Positions 10,847 through 21,644 of a stretch of DNA of 64,000 nucleotides are shown in pieces. The notes under the pieces are model-generated. The model was not told where the DNA came from. It worked only from the letters and a program-made list of their open reading frames with translations, and made no database searches. The stretch lies in assembly GCA_023614405.1 (NCBI GenBank), contig CM042697.1, positions 467,710,744 to 467,774,743 of the forward strand, in the 5' to 3' direction. The stretch comes from Avena insularis (Eukaryota > Streptophyta > Magnoliopsida > Poales > Poaceae). The translations under genes were made by a program, and so were the position numbers. Position 1 is the first letter of the stretch. Every line of letters starts with the position of its first letter.

Positions 10847-13800
10847 CACTACAGGAATGGGAAGCTATGCCGACGGGCGGTTGCTACGCTGACGGCCAAA
10901 CGTCGGGGCCGTCAGCGTAGCCATCGTCTAGGCCAGCCCCGCCAAGCAGCCGTCGGCGCAGAATTGCCCTCGGCATATCCTATGCTACGCCGACGGCTGC
11001 CCTCGGCGTAGCTATTTTTTATTTTATCTCATTAAACTTTGAAAAATCATAACTAAATCATTCTAATTCAGAAAAATACAAATAGTATATCAAAATTTGC
11101 AGAAAAATAAGACCTATGTATGTACACTCAAATATTACACATCTGTGAATAAAAATTAAGTAAAACATAAAACATTACATATAGTTTAAAATGGGCATAA
11201 AAATTCAAAAATGATCGAAACAATGCGAAACCTTCGCGTGGTGTTATATTATGTGACATAGTTAGAAGGAAAAATATCAAACTTGATATATTGATTATGT
11301 CTCAAAGAAACCTTCACAAAATGACCTATCTCATTCGAGGTTTCTTGGCTTTCGGGTCAAATGACCAATGTTATGGCTAGAATCAAGGCATAGTTTGTGA
11401 TAATGTGCTCATATTGTGCATACATGTGCATCATAGGATGGCGAACAATGTTGCAGGAGGAAGCTTTCCTTTTTGTCGCACCAAAAAGCCATTTTCCATT
11501 TTCCGAGCATAAAAACGGACGGTTTTGTGAAGCAGCCACCAAATGGCTAATTCAAAATACTACCACCACATTTTACAAAAATACTAGACCACCTTATATG
11601 TACAATGTCCAAACAGGGGGATCCGAAACCTTTCCGTCCACCTTTGGTAAAAAAGACAAATTCCTGCCGAATCGGCTGGAAGTGGGTCAGATATGAACTA
11701 TAGGTACATGATCCGATGCTCATCTTTTTTACAAAACTCATTTTTAGGTTCACAATATGCTATTTTATCAAAAATCCAATGCAAGTTTAGCGAGGCTCGG
11801 CCCCGAGCTAAGAATCTTCATGCCCGCCGTTTGATAAAGCTTGACGATAGTTTAAAACGGGCATAAAAAATTCAAAAACGATCAAAACAATGCGAAAACC
11901 TTCGCGTGGTGTCATATTATGTGACATAGTTATAAGTAAAAATATCAAACTTGGTATATTGATTATGTCTCAAAGAAACATTCACAAAATGACCTATCTC
12001 ATTCGAGGTTTCTTGGCTTTCGGGTCAAATAACCAATGTTATGGCTAGAATTAAGGCATAGTTTGTGATAATGTGCTCATATTGTGCATATATGTGCATC
12101 ATAGGATGGCGAACAATGTTGCAGGAGGAAGCTTTCCTTTTTGTCGCACCAAAAAGCCATTTTCCATTTTCCGAGCATAAAAAACGGACGGTTTTGTGAA
12201 GCAACCACCAAATGGCTAATTCAAAATACTACCACCACATTTTACAAAAAAATACTATACCACCTTATATGGACAATGTCCCAACAGGGGGATCCGAAAC
12301 CTTTTCGTCCACCTCTGGTGAAAAAGACAAATTCCTGCCGAATCGGCTGGAAATGGGTCAGATATGAACTACATGTACATGATCCGATGCTCATGTTTTT
12401 TTACAACAATCATTTTTAGGTTCATAATATGCTATTTTATCAAAGATCCAATGCAATTTTGGCGAGGCTCGGCCCCGAGCTAAGAATTTTCATGCCCGCC
12501 GTTCGACAAAGTTTGACGATAGTTTAAAACGGCCATAAAATCAAAAACAATCGAAACAATGCGAAACCTTCGTGTGGTGTCATATTATGTGACATAGTTA
12601 TAAGGAAAAATATCAAACTTGATATATTGATTATGTCTCAAAAAAACCTTCACAAAATGACCTAGCTCATTCGAGATTTCTTGGCTTTCGGGTTAAATGA
12701 CCAATGTTATGGTTAGAATTAAGGCATAGTTTGTGATAATGAGCCCATATTGTGCATACACATGCATCATGGGATTGCGAACAATGTTGCAGGAGGAAGT
12801 TTTCCTTTTCGTCGCACCGAAAAGCCATTTCCAATTTTCTGAGCATAAAAAACGGACGGTTTTATGAAGCAACCACGAAATAGCTAATTCAAAATGCTAC
12901 CACCATATTTTACAAAAATATTATACCACCTTATATGGATAATGTCCCAACAAGGGATTCGAAACCTTTCCGTCCACCTCTGGTGAAAAAGACAAATTTC
13001 TGCCGAATCGGTAGGAAGTGGGTCAGATATAACCTACAGGTACATGATCCGATGCTCATGTTTTTTTACAAAAATCATTTTTAGGTTCAAAATATGCTAT
13101 TTTATCAAAGATTCAATGCAAGTTTTCCTTTTCATCGCACCAAAAAGCCATTTTTTATTATCCGAGCGCAAAAAGGAAATTTTCTAAAGCAACCACCAAA
13201 TAGCTAATTCAAAAACGGAGGGTTTGTGATTAGTTGATATAGATATCATATTTGTATTCCTCTCATTTTTCTGATCAATTTAGACATATTATTTGTTAAA
13301 TTCCGATTTACAGATTTAAAGATATTAATTATTCCATATTAAATAGAAAAATACAAAAAAGTAAAATTATTATATTTTTATTTGAATTCAATAATATTTT
13401 TACTTATTCATTAATGTTTACTTAAATAATTGTTTGTAATTTCAAAAAATACAAACATGTGACATGATGATATAAAAGTTAATAGGATTGATATCATAGT
13501 ATTGACAACAATGTATGAATGACTTTGCGGAAACAGATTATGAAGGAACGAGGAAGTTAAGCATGCTGGAGCTGGAGTAGTAGTAGGATGGGTGATCGGC
13601 TAGGAAGTTTGACCAAGACTGTAATTTAATTAAATATTAAATATAATTATTGTTAAAAATATTCAAAGTGAGAGATTAACAAGTCAAAGATTAAAAAATT
13701 GAGAAAAAAATTAAAAAAAATAATTTTTTTTAAATAATAATTTTACAACATGTCGACAGGCTATGCCGACGGTCGCTACGCCGACGGCCTCTATGTGCTC

Positions 13801-13924
13801 CGCCGAGGGAGGCCTTTGCCGAGGAGGCTACGCCGAGGACAGCCGTCAACGTATCATACGCCAAGGCATTTTGGCCTACGCCGACGGCTTTTTTCCCTCG
13901 GTGTAGCGCGCGCGTCCTGTAGTG
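10847..13924 (+). mobile_element. Non-autonomous CACTA transposon
   Basis: The element starts CACTACAGGA at 10847 and ends TCCTGTAGTG at 13924, perfect 10-bp inverted ends of the CACTA (En/Spm) type. A 3-bp target duplication ATC lies at 10844-10846 and 13925-13927. Subterminal regions at both ends carry repeated CTACGCCGACGG-like motifs in both orientations, as expected for transposase-binding repeats. The 3078-bp interior has no transposase, only tandem repeats and AT-rich filler, so it must move in trans if at all. Confidence 0.9.
11183..13130. repeat. Three ~670-bp tandem repeats inside the CACTA element
   Basis: Units begin at the shared AGTTTAAAA motif at 11183, 11849 and 12521, giving periods of 666 and 672 bp. 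Each contains the same landmarks in the same order: CCTTCGxGTGGTG, a CTCATTCGAGxTTTCTTGG block, GGAAGxTTTCCTTTT, and (units 1-2) GAGGCTCGGCCCCGAGC. The third unit lacks that last block and runs at about 13120 into a repeated copy of the TTTTCCTTTTCATCGCACC block. Frames of 60-100 aa within are not convincing genes. Confidence 0.85.
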
Positions 13925-13927
13925 ATC

Positions 13928-14449
13928 TGTCCATTTTAGGCACCATGCCGATGGGTTAAGGCATACTTCAGCCATTTGTGGGCCCAAAATGGCCCGAGGA
14001 GGAGGGGATCATCGAATTTGATGATAACCCCTGGCCATTTTAGGCCCACATATCAAAGACAGCGTAGTAGGATTTATGATCAACATAATCACCAACTGGG
14101 GGTGCCATGATGTTAAGGTTACAATTCATTCTCTATCATTACATCATATTCCACGCTAGACCATTTCTCTCTAGTCTCAATGTTGGGACACCTTGATATG
14201 TACAAGGTTCAGACTCGTATATGATTTGTACAAACAGTTCGTACAACGCTCTTGTGTACACCTTGCTGGCATGATCTCTTGGTAGATTTGTCTCAGAATG
14301 ACCTCATCCTGCACAAAAACACTTCATCCTTAGTATTAGCTCGTCTTGAACGCCCATATAAGAGAGATTAATTTCCTGAAGTTAAGCTTTCTATACTACT
14401 AGTACTCTTCTCAAAATAATCTTCAGGGTCTCATTGGATCGCAGTTGTA
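13928..14449. other. Unassigned DNA between CACTA and LINE
   Basis: Moderately GC-rich sequence without a domain-bearing frame. The first part may continue the LINE tail that the CACTA element interrupted. Nothing else is supported. Confidence 0.3.
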
Positions 14450-15757
14450 TTGTTTGAAAAAAAGATCCATTGCAGCGACGGAACCCTGCGCCTCCACTGC
14501 AGCGACGGAAACCGGCATGGCCATGGTCGGCCAGAGGATGAGGAAGACAGGGGCCGTGGCGGGCGCCGCGGCCGTGATGGCTCCAGAGGTTGGCGTGATT
14601 CCTTGCGGCGCAGCCTCTCCCATGTGACGGACAACCGTGGCCGTGATGGTGACCGTGCCCAGGACCAAGGGCGCGAGCGCGACCGCTCTGGCAACCGCAA
14701 CGGTGGGCGGCGCCATGGTGGTGCCGCTGATGGCGTCCCCTCCCCTCCGGATGCTGCGTCGGCGACCTTGGCGGGGGCTGCTACTGCATCAATGCCTCCG
14801 GTTCTTGAGGTGTATGAGCCTATGCGGCTCGTGCCGCGCGACGCCCGCGCTTCATCTTCGCCACCGCGGCTCCGCGGGCGGGGCGATGAGCGCAGCCTGT
14901 CGCCTAGCTCAAGTAGGCGCCGCTCTCGTGCTGCTCGCACTCCTCCAGCAACTCCAGACCCGTTGTCCTCGCCAACCCCCGTCATCCCTTCCTCGCCGAC
15001 TTCAAAGGGCAGTAGCACGTCTATGCTGCTTCGGGCGGGTGGCGGGAGTGTTGCGGACACCCAGCTGATGCTGAGCGCCGCGACGTCCTCGCCTCTGAGC
15101 CTGGCCGCACGTCGTGCCCTTCAGCTGCTCTCCCCGGTGAGCCTTGTCACGCCAAGCCAGCCCCCAGGCTTCGAGGTGCTTTCAGAGCACGAATCGCTGC
15201 AGCTTGGGACGCCCTTTGTCACTCCCTCGTCCTCCCCGTAGCGCATGCCTGCCTTCGTGTCCGACTCCTCCCAGACCCGCACTCCGCCACAGCCTCCTCG
15301 TCGGGCTCCTGCTGCTCTGCTCATGGAGCCCCTCTTCGTGGCCAGCAGCCAGGCGCTTCTGGGCTCGCCTCCTGCGCCCTCACCACCAAGGAGGCCAGCC
15401 AACCGTCGGAAGACGCTCGCCGGCTTGGACATATGCCGCACCTATGGCTTCACGGTTCGTCGCGCCACCGAGCGTGCTAGGAACCGGCGCAAGGTAGCTC
15501 CGGTGGCAAAGAAGGCAGAGGCTCTGGTCTGTCAGACGCTGGGCATTGTCAGCAATGGCCAGGTCGTCACCAAGCAGGCGCTGGACGAGTTCGCTCACCG
15601 TTTTGAGGACCAGGTGTCAGTGCAGGTGCTGGAGGCGTTAAGGGCCTTGTTTAAGTCGGATGAACCAGATGCTGCAGCCGCTGAAGAGGCTCTGATTGCA
15701 CAGGGAGGGCCTAGCTTGCTGTACTTGGCGGAAGAGGACATCGCTGCCAATGCCTGA
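14450..15757 (+). pseudogene. LINE ORF1 (gag-like), broken
   Basis: A single frame of about 435 codons is interrupted by one in-frame TAG at 15239-15241, and open frame resumes immediately. The N-terminal part is Arg/Gly/Asp-rich (low complexity), the middle Pro/Ser/Ala-rich, and the C-terminal part contains the Arg-rich segment RKTLAGLDICRTYGFTVRR, which I associate with ORF1 proteins of grass LINEs. No CCHC zinc knuckle is seen and no Met supports the start, so it is probably 5'-truncated. The endonuclease start of ORF2 lies 210 bp downstream on the same strand, the expected LINE order. Confidence 0.65.
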
Positions 15758-15966
15758 TCGATATTTGGAGCGCATTCTATTTTCATGTTATGTACCATGC
15801 AACTCTTCTGGCCTTTTTGGAGTGTACGCTGGCTTTATGCTGGCCGTGTTGCGTCCTGGCGCTTCTCCCAGGTGATGTTATGTATGTCCTGTTTGAGCAA
15901 ATGTAAGCCGTGGGCATGGCCTCTAGTTTTTATCTGCAAGCTTGATGTGAGCTTCACTAGTTTCCA

Positions 15967-16140
15967 ATGTTAGATTTCTTCTTTAATATTCTTTGCTGGA
16001 ATGTTCGTGGCCTAAATGACCCAGATCGTTGCTCCACTGTCAATGAGATGATCGCATCCTCGGCTTGTCACATAGTTTGCCTCCAAGAGACGAAGTTGGA
16101 AACAGTCACCCCTGCTGATGCTTTCTTCCTAGGGGGAAAC
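15967..16140 (+). pseudogene. LINE ORF2, endonuclease N-terminus only
   Basis: The frame shows CWNVRGLNDPDR followed by CLQETKLE, the first two conserved motifs of the apurinic-like endonuclease that starts LINE ORF2 proteins. This enzyme nicks target DNA for target-primed reverse transcription. After about 55 residues the sequence changes at roughly 16125-16145 into a Copia LTR, so the rest of ORF2 (catalytic residues, reverse transcriptase, RNase H) is missing here. Confidence 0.75.
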
Positions 16141-17744
16141 CGTGGTTTCTCGATCATGAACATTGAGATGTTATTAACAACAAGATCATATCATTAGGAG
16201 AATGGCATGATGGACATACTCCTATAGATAAGCGTAGCATAAAGATCAATTCATTTCAATAGTTTGTTTGCTATAAGCTTTCTGATACATAGTAACCTAA
16301 TTCCTTCGACCATGAGATCATGCTAATCACCATCACCGGAAGGATGCTTTGATGACATCAAACACCACACCGTAACTGGGTGGCTATAAAGGTGGCATTG
16401 AGTGTTCGGAAAGTATGGGTTGAGGTACATGGATCAAGAGTGGGATTTGTCCATCCATATGACAGATAGATATACTCTAGGCCCTCTCGGTGGAATGTCA
16501 TCCAATTAGCTTGCAAGCATGTGACTGGATCACAAGGGATCACATATCACATGAACGAGAAAAGAGTACTTATCGGTAACGAGGTTGAACTAGGTATGCA
16601 GAGATATCGACGATCAAAACCTAGGATAAGTAAACTATCGTGAGACAAAGGGAAATTGGTATCGTATGTAAGTGGTTCATTCGATCGAAAGTAATCGTAG
16701 AAATATGTGGGAGCCATATGAATTTCCAGATTCCTCTATTGGTTATTGATCGGAGAAGTGTCTCGATCATGTCCGCATAATTCACGAACCGTAGGGAGAC
16801 ACACTTAAGGATTCGATGTTGTTTAGTAGATATGGAATATTAGTAGGGATACCGAATTTTGTTCGGAGTCTCGGATGGGATCCGGAATATCACGAGGAGA
16901 TCCGGAATGGTCCGGAGAATAAGATTCATATAAGGAAAGTCTGATTCCGGAATTCGGGAAAGATTCCGATGTTTTCTTCGGAGAGGTTCTAGAAGGTTCA
17001 CCGGTCCGGAAGGAGAATGGTCCATGAATGTTTCATGGGTAAGTGGAATGATTAGATCATATCCTAGGTCACTTGGTGTGGTCATTTGTGAGAGAGAATT
17101 AAAGCCCTAAATTGAAAGTCAAACGGGAGGTTTGAAAAGTCAAACTGGAGCAATAGTTTCCTAGTGAAAGTAGGAAAGAGTCCTTCCAACCTGGGTTTGG
17201 AAGTGGATTCAAACTCACCCCTCCCAAGGCTGCCCCCCTCTCATAAATAGAGGGGGGCTGCCCCAAAGCACCAAGCCCTAGCCCGTCTCCGCCCGAGCCG
17301 CCTTCGCCGCCAGCCACGACACCTCCTCCTCCCGGTCTTCTAAACCCTAGATCACCGGGAAACCCTAATTCCACCATAACTCGCACCGGCTTAGGCGAAT
17401 CCCTGCGGGATCTTCCCTCTACTTCCAACACCACGCCGTCGTGTTGTCGTAATCGTGAGGGGAGAACTACAACCTCCGCTGTCTGCTGGAACAAGGGAGA
17501 GGAAGGTCTTCATCGAGTACCGAACGTGACCGATCAGGAAGTGCTGCCGAACGCCGGAAGGATCGTTTATGCGATCTTGAGATCGCACTACATCACCCAC
17601 GATAATCTACTCTCGTTAACCGCTTTGGAATCTTCGAGGGTGATTGCTTCTATCGACTCGTTGCTACAATCTAGTAGATAGATCTTGGCTTGTTTGTGTG
17701 CATGCGGTAGAAATTTTTTGTTTTCTATGCTACGAACCCCTACA
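16141..17744 (+). mobile_element. 5'-truncated Copia LTR (Angela/BARE type)
   Basis: From about 16141 the sequence follows the Angela/BARE LTR layout as I remember it: a GATCATATCATTAGGAGAATG block near 16182-16202, CCTTCGACCATGAGATCATG near 16304, AACTGGGTGGCTATAAAGGTG near 16375, then the leader-like GC-rich part with CCCTAG motifs, and the end TTTTCTATGCTACG...CCCTACA at 17744. The first ~150-250 bp of the LTR are absent. No PBS or internal region follows. CA at 17743-17744 is the natural LTR end. Without the 5' end, no target duplication can be tested. Confidence 0.75.
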
Positions 17745-18134
17745 TGCCGGTGTCGGTGTGCACGGAAATCCGAGTCGCAGCGTGTTCCCGCGGTTGATGT
17801 GCTCCATCACCGCCGCGAGCGTCCGGGCTGGCGCGCTCCACCAACGCCGGCGGCCAGCCGAGTTGTTGCGCTTCGGCGGTGACTCGTTGGGCGGCCCCTC
17901 GTGGCGGGTGAGCTCCTGTTCGCGTCGGTCGGCGAAGAACTGCTCCCAGTACAGGAGGTTGTCGGCGCTCTCGGCTTCGGAAGGGTCGTCCATGCCGTCG
18001 ATGTACTCTTGCACATCGTACGGCAGCTCGTCGGGCGTCGGCGTCGGCGGGATAGGGATGCCGTCGGCGCTCAGCTTCCACCCCAGAGGCATCTGCGTGT
18101 CCGGCGGCGCCATATAGCCGGCGTCGTACAGCAT
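17730..18134 (-). pseudogene. Small gene carried by a DNA transposon, 3' end lost
   Basis: A minus-strand frame starts with ATG at 18134 (a second Met is 7 codons later) and reads through an acidic, Pro-rich N-terminus, then YWEQFFADRREQE and an Arg/Asn segment (RNNSAGRRRWW). The last codons run into the Copia LTR end, so the natural C-terminus is missing. On the minus strand a TATA-like CTTTATAAGTC lies near 18303-18293 and a leader-like region follows. Similar short proteins are frequent within grass DNA transposons; its function is unknown to me. Confidence 0.4.
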
Positions 18135-18735
18135 GCGCGCCTCCCAGGCCTGGAGGGTGCGCCGGGCGCCGTTCGCGCCGCAAACCGCACTGCCGTTCGG
18201 CCGGAAGGGGAAACGGGGAGAGGGTTCGCCGGAGTTTGGGCTTGTGGGTGGGGGAGCTGTAAGAGAGTGTGAAGATCTCCGGCAAGGGGTACGACTTATA
18301 AAGGCCGAGGTGGGCGGCGAGGGCGGGAGGGATGTAGCGGCGAGGGCGGGAAAAGGGGAAACGGCGGGAAGTTAGTGCCCATCGGTCCGTCGCGGAAGCC
18401 GAGGCGGCGACGGTGGCGCCGTAAATCGGCGACGCGTGGCCGACGCGACGGGCAGTTATTGTCCGGCCGTCGCCGCGTGGTTCCGAGGATGACGACGACT
18501 CGGCTTCCGTCACTGACTCGGCGGGTCCACGCGCCGCTTCAATTTTTTTCACTGAGTTCGGCGTTCCCAGGGCGTATCCGGAAACCTGGGTTCGGCCTGG
18601 ATAGTCCGGACCAAAATTGGCCAAATCCGGCCGAAAACAGGTCCTTGGGTACGCGACTGGGCCAATTTTCGGCATCCGGACCGAAATTCGGCGTCCGAAT
18701 CGGCCTCCTGGATAGGCAGAGTGGAGATGCTCTCA
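17745..18735 (-). mobile_element. Remnant of a gene-carrying DNA transposon (one TIR left)
   Basis: GC-rich block whose right end is GTGGAGATGCTCTC (18721-18734); its complement GAGAGCATCTCCAC matches the start of several grass Harbinger- or Mutator-like elements and resembles GGGCATCTCCATC at 45828. The left end is missing, replaced by the Copia LTR. It contains the small minus-strand gene at 17730-18134 with its own TATA-like box. The superfamily cannot be fixed without the second terminus. Confidence 0.45.
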
Positions 18736-19181
18736 CTATTTTTTAGCTACTGTATGAGCAGCGACATTCAAACCACGAGGAACGTGCCTGACCGAGCACC
18801 ACTCAAAGAAGGCCATCAAGCATCTAATGTCTTATATCACAGGGCCACACAAGGATCTGTCCTGTCCCGCACCGATCACCTAGTTCACAGCCGAAAGACA
18901 ATCCGGGTCGATGATAATCCAGGCAAAACCTTCACCTTCGGCGAAAATAATCGCACGCCTCAAAGCTAATGCTTCAGCAATCTCTGGTGAGGTCACTGCA
19001 TGCAGCCAAGCAAAGGCCGTTACGGTCTCTGATCACAACACCAACAGCCATCCGACAAGTAGCCAAGAATATCGTTGCATTACCACCACCATACCAGCTG
19101 GCGGCGGTGACCATCCGAGTAGCACTAAAGATTTATGACTGACTGAAGGTTTATATAAATGCGATGCGATCATATAGACAT
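18736..19181 (-). pseudogene. LINE ORF2 C-terminus, plant RNase H-like domain (RVT_3)
   Basis: Minus-strand frames give, in order, GWSPPPAGMV, a stretch ending VTSPEIAEALALRRAI, then DCLSAVNQVI, CGPVI.DI and a C-terminal HVPRGLNVAAHT. These match the order of motifs in the RNase H-like domain of plant non-LTR elements. Frames are broken in places. The upstream part of the same ORF2, a zinc-binding segment, continues at 20951-21240, and the two were separated by insertion of the Stowaway and CACTA elements. Confidence 0.7.
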
Positions 19182-19184
19182 ACT

Positions 19185-20789
19185 CACTAGTGGAAAAAGG
19201 CCCATCCATTCGCGTCCCCTCAGCAACCGGGACTAATGCTGGCACGCGTCCCGGTTCGAGCGGGCACGGGGTCAGGAGGCATGCGTCCCGGTTGGAGCCA
19301 GCAACCGGGACTAAAGGTTTATTGCATGTATATAATCATACTGTAATATGCAGAATGAAGATTCTCGAATGCAGCAGAGAACAAATCTATAACATTGGCT
19401 TCATTGACCCATATTGGGTTCATCAAGCTAATCTCAAAACAAACCCCCATGATACGGAGGATAATATAGTACACGCGTTAAGGTTTTAAGAAACCAAAAG
19501 GGAAATACTATTTCCTTACAACTTCGAGTGAGTGTTATTGTCTTGTATACACTTTCTATTTCGCTTACTCGATGTTAAGTATATAATTGATTAGTTATGC
19601 ATTCGCAGCTACCACTATATTCTGTTAATCATTCAACTTGACAAAGGGCGTGTACTAGTCATGGACTCGAAACATAAATCCCTTGAGACGTGGAAGGACA
19701 TGCAGATACTTCTTCAGCGGTAATTCTAATCATTACGACACTATATCGGCAACGTTCGTAAATTTTATGATATCAAGTACTTAATAACTTATTTTATTCG
19801 TTTTCTACGCCGGGCAGCGCTTGGAAACGTTTCACCAACAAGGCTAGGGGTGTTTGGAAAGAGGAGCTTACATTTCAACCACTAAATGTAAGCACCACTA
19901 GCTATATCCGCGCATCTCTTTGATTCTAGTTTTGATACAGTTATTATCATGCTTGTTTATTACTTTGATTGAACTCTGTTCTCGTAAAGTGCCTGACACG
20001 GGGACCAGGTAACAATCTATGTGGATACTATATTTGCGAGTTCATCCGGCAGACGTGCGATGAGAAGGGCAAAAATTTAGAGCAACTCCACATACGTAAA
20101 CAATTTTTATAGTTTTTAATTACAGTCAAATTGTGTTTAGTTTCATTCATATAGGCTGACTCCTTTTTTAAATCAGATCGAACGTCTACAGGACGGTCTT
20201 CTGCCAAAGGATCGCGTACGAGCAATTCAGGAGGAATTGACGGGATTCTTGGATGCAGAAGTCCTAGACCCAAAAGGGGAATACTATTCGGTTGTGTATA
20301 GACAATAGGGATTGTAAAAATAGCAACTTTGAAGGAATTGGCCGGTAGCATCGAATAGCAACTTTTGTATGTAGTGCATGAACTCGATCCGTGTATTGAA
20401 TGTAATATTGTCATGATGATCTTATGTAATATAAGGTTCCTTCATTGATAAGTGTAAATCACTAAATAAACAATAAAACAACCTAAATGAATTCTCTGCC
20501 GCGACACAAAAAGTGGCGAAAATGCTGCCGCGGCAACAAAATGTGCCAAAATAAATTCTCTGCCGCGAAAGAGAAATGGGCCAAATCTCTGCCGCGGCAG
20601 AAGGAACCGGGACTAATGCTCCACCCACCTCGTCCCTCTGCTGCTGCCACGTGTGCACCCATTTGTCCCGGTTGGTGGGGCAACCGGGACTAAAGGTTAG
20701 GGCTTTAGTCCCGATTGCCCCGTCCCGGTTGGGCAATCGGAACTAAAGCCCCTTACCAACCGGGACCAATACGGTTGTTTCTACCAGTG
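19185..20789 (+). mobile_element. CACTA transposon with captured protease fragment
   Basis: Ends are CACTAGTGGAAA (19185) and TTTCTACCAGTG (20789), inverted copies with few differences. A 3-bp duplication ACT lies at 19182-19184 and 20790-20792. Subterminal CAACCGGGACTAA motifs recur at both ends (19225-19320 and 20600-20760), and a CTGCCGCGGCAG palindrome recurs near the right end. No transposase is present in the 1605 bp. The interior carries a Ulp1-like protease fragment. Confidence 0.92.
19361..20308 (+). pseudogene. Captured Ulp1/C48 SUMO-protease-like fragment
   Basis: Split coding blocks resemble the C-terminal half of Ulp1-family cysteine proteases, which remove SUMO from proteins. 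Seen: NIGFIDPYWVH...DTEDNI (about 19390-19470); RVLVMDSKHKSLETW, ending near 19717, whose Asp is the likely catalytic one; AWKRFTNKARGVWKEEL (about 19815-19870); RGPGNNLCGYYICEF (about 19995-20040), which has the catalytic Cys in the GxxxCGYY context; and a charged C-terminal block (about 20171-20308). Splice-like GT/AG borders separate the blocks. The catalytic His block was not found and no continuous frame exists, so this is a captured fragment. Such fragments are known inside plant CACTA and Mutator elements. Confidence 0.6.
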
Positions 20790-20948
20790 ACTCTCTCCGT
20801 TTGAAAATATAAGATGTTTTAGGTTTATGAAGGAGATATATCTATACATCTTTTAGTGTATAGGTTCAAATAAATCTAGACACTAAAATATGTCTAGATA
20901 CATCTCATTCACAAATCTAAAACATCTTATATTTCTAAACGGAGGGAG
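20790..20948. mobile_element. Stowaway MITE, split by the CACTA insertion
   Basis: Right end AAACGGAGGGAG followed by TA (20949-20950) is the inverse of the left end CTCTCTCCGTTT. Conserved inner arms AAAATATAAGATGTTTTAG and its complement also pair. If the CACTA element and one ACT copy are removed, TA at 19181-19182 directly precedes CTCTCTCCG, restoring the complete MITE with its TA target. The CACTA element therefore sits in the first bases of this MITE. Confidence 0.88.
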
Positions 20949-20950
20949 TA

Positions 20951-21240
20951 TAAACTAGCACTTTCGAAGCCACTGACACAGGGTGCACCGTCGGCTCCCC
21001 CTCTCGAATCTTGTTCCTAGTATCCCAAATAGTATGCCAGAAAGTCACAATCATCGTAGTGGCCTCCATATCTGAGCACGTTGCTAAGAAATCCAACGTC
21101 CACACCCGAGGAGATATGAAGTTCTGTCGTTGGAGGTCAACAGCATGCCCGGACCACATTCCACACCTCCCGTGCAAACTGACAGGACAATAAAGGTGTG
21201 GTCAGTTGACTCATACCGTCCACAGAAAACACAATCACGA
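20951..21240 (-). pseudogene. LINE ORF2 fragment, zinc-binding (zf-RVT) region
   Basis: On the minus strand, CRDCVFCGRYESTDHTF supplies the Cys/His pattern of the zf-RVT region that lies between reverse transcriptase and RNase H in plant LINEs, followed by FWHTIWDTRNKIREGEP, a typical linker. Stops and a frameshift break the frame. It joins, across the MITE/CACTA nest, to the RNase H-like part at 18736-19181. Confidence 0.65.
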
Positions 21241-21380
21241 CAATAAAGTGTGGTCACTTGGAGTTAGGGTGGTGCTTAGCCACTAAGGATTGGTCGACCG
21301 GAAGACTAGTACTCGGGCTCCTCCCTTCTATACATAGTACTAAGCGAAATAATCTATAGAATTAAAATAGAATTAGTCCC
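21241..21380. other. Short unassigned linker
   Basis: Partly repeats the end of the LINE fragment (a GTGTGGTCA motif occurs at 21197 and again near 21250) and then leads into plastid-like sequence. No gene is seen. Confidence 0.25.
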
Positions 21381-21644
21381 GTCTCATTATGAATCAAAAG
21401 GGGCTGGTATTTTTTCAAGAAATCTCTAGCCAACCTTTTCGCAAGAAGTTTTTCTTAACACCAATGAATCTTTTATTCCTTATTCTGATCCAATTCTGCT
21501 GTTGAGACAATTGAAAATTGTGTTTACTTGTTCTGGAATCCTTTATCTTTGATTTGTGAAATCCTTGGGTTTAGACATTACTTCGGGAATTCCTATTCTT
21601 TTTGTTTCAAAAGAGGAGCAACATACCCTTCTCTGGTGCAATCC

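Noticed and set aside
14431..15060. Minus-strand frames over the LINE ORF1
   Set aside because: Shadow frames in GC-rich sequence; the plus strand carries the LINE ORF1-ORF2 order.
16840..17085. Frames within the Copia LTR (16840-17085, 17099-17494 and others)
   Set aside because: They fall entirely inside LTR sequence, which is not protein-coding.
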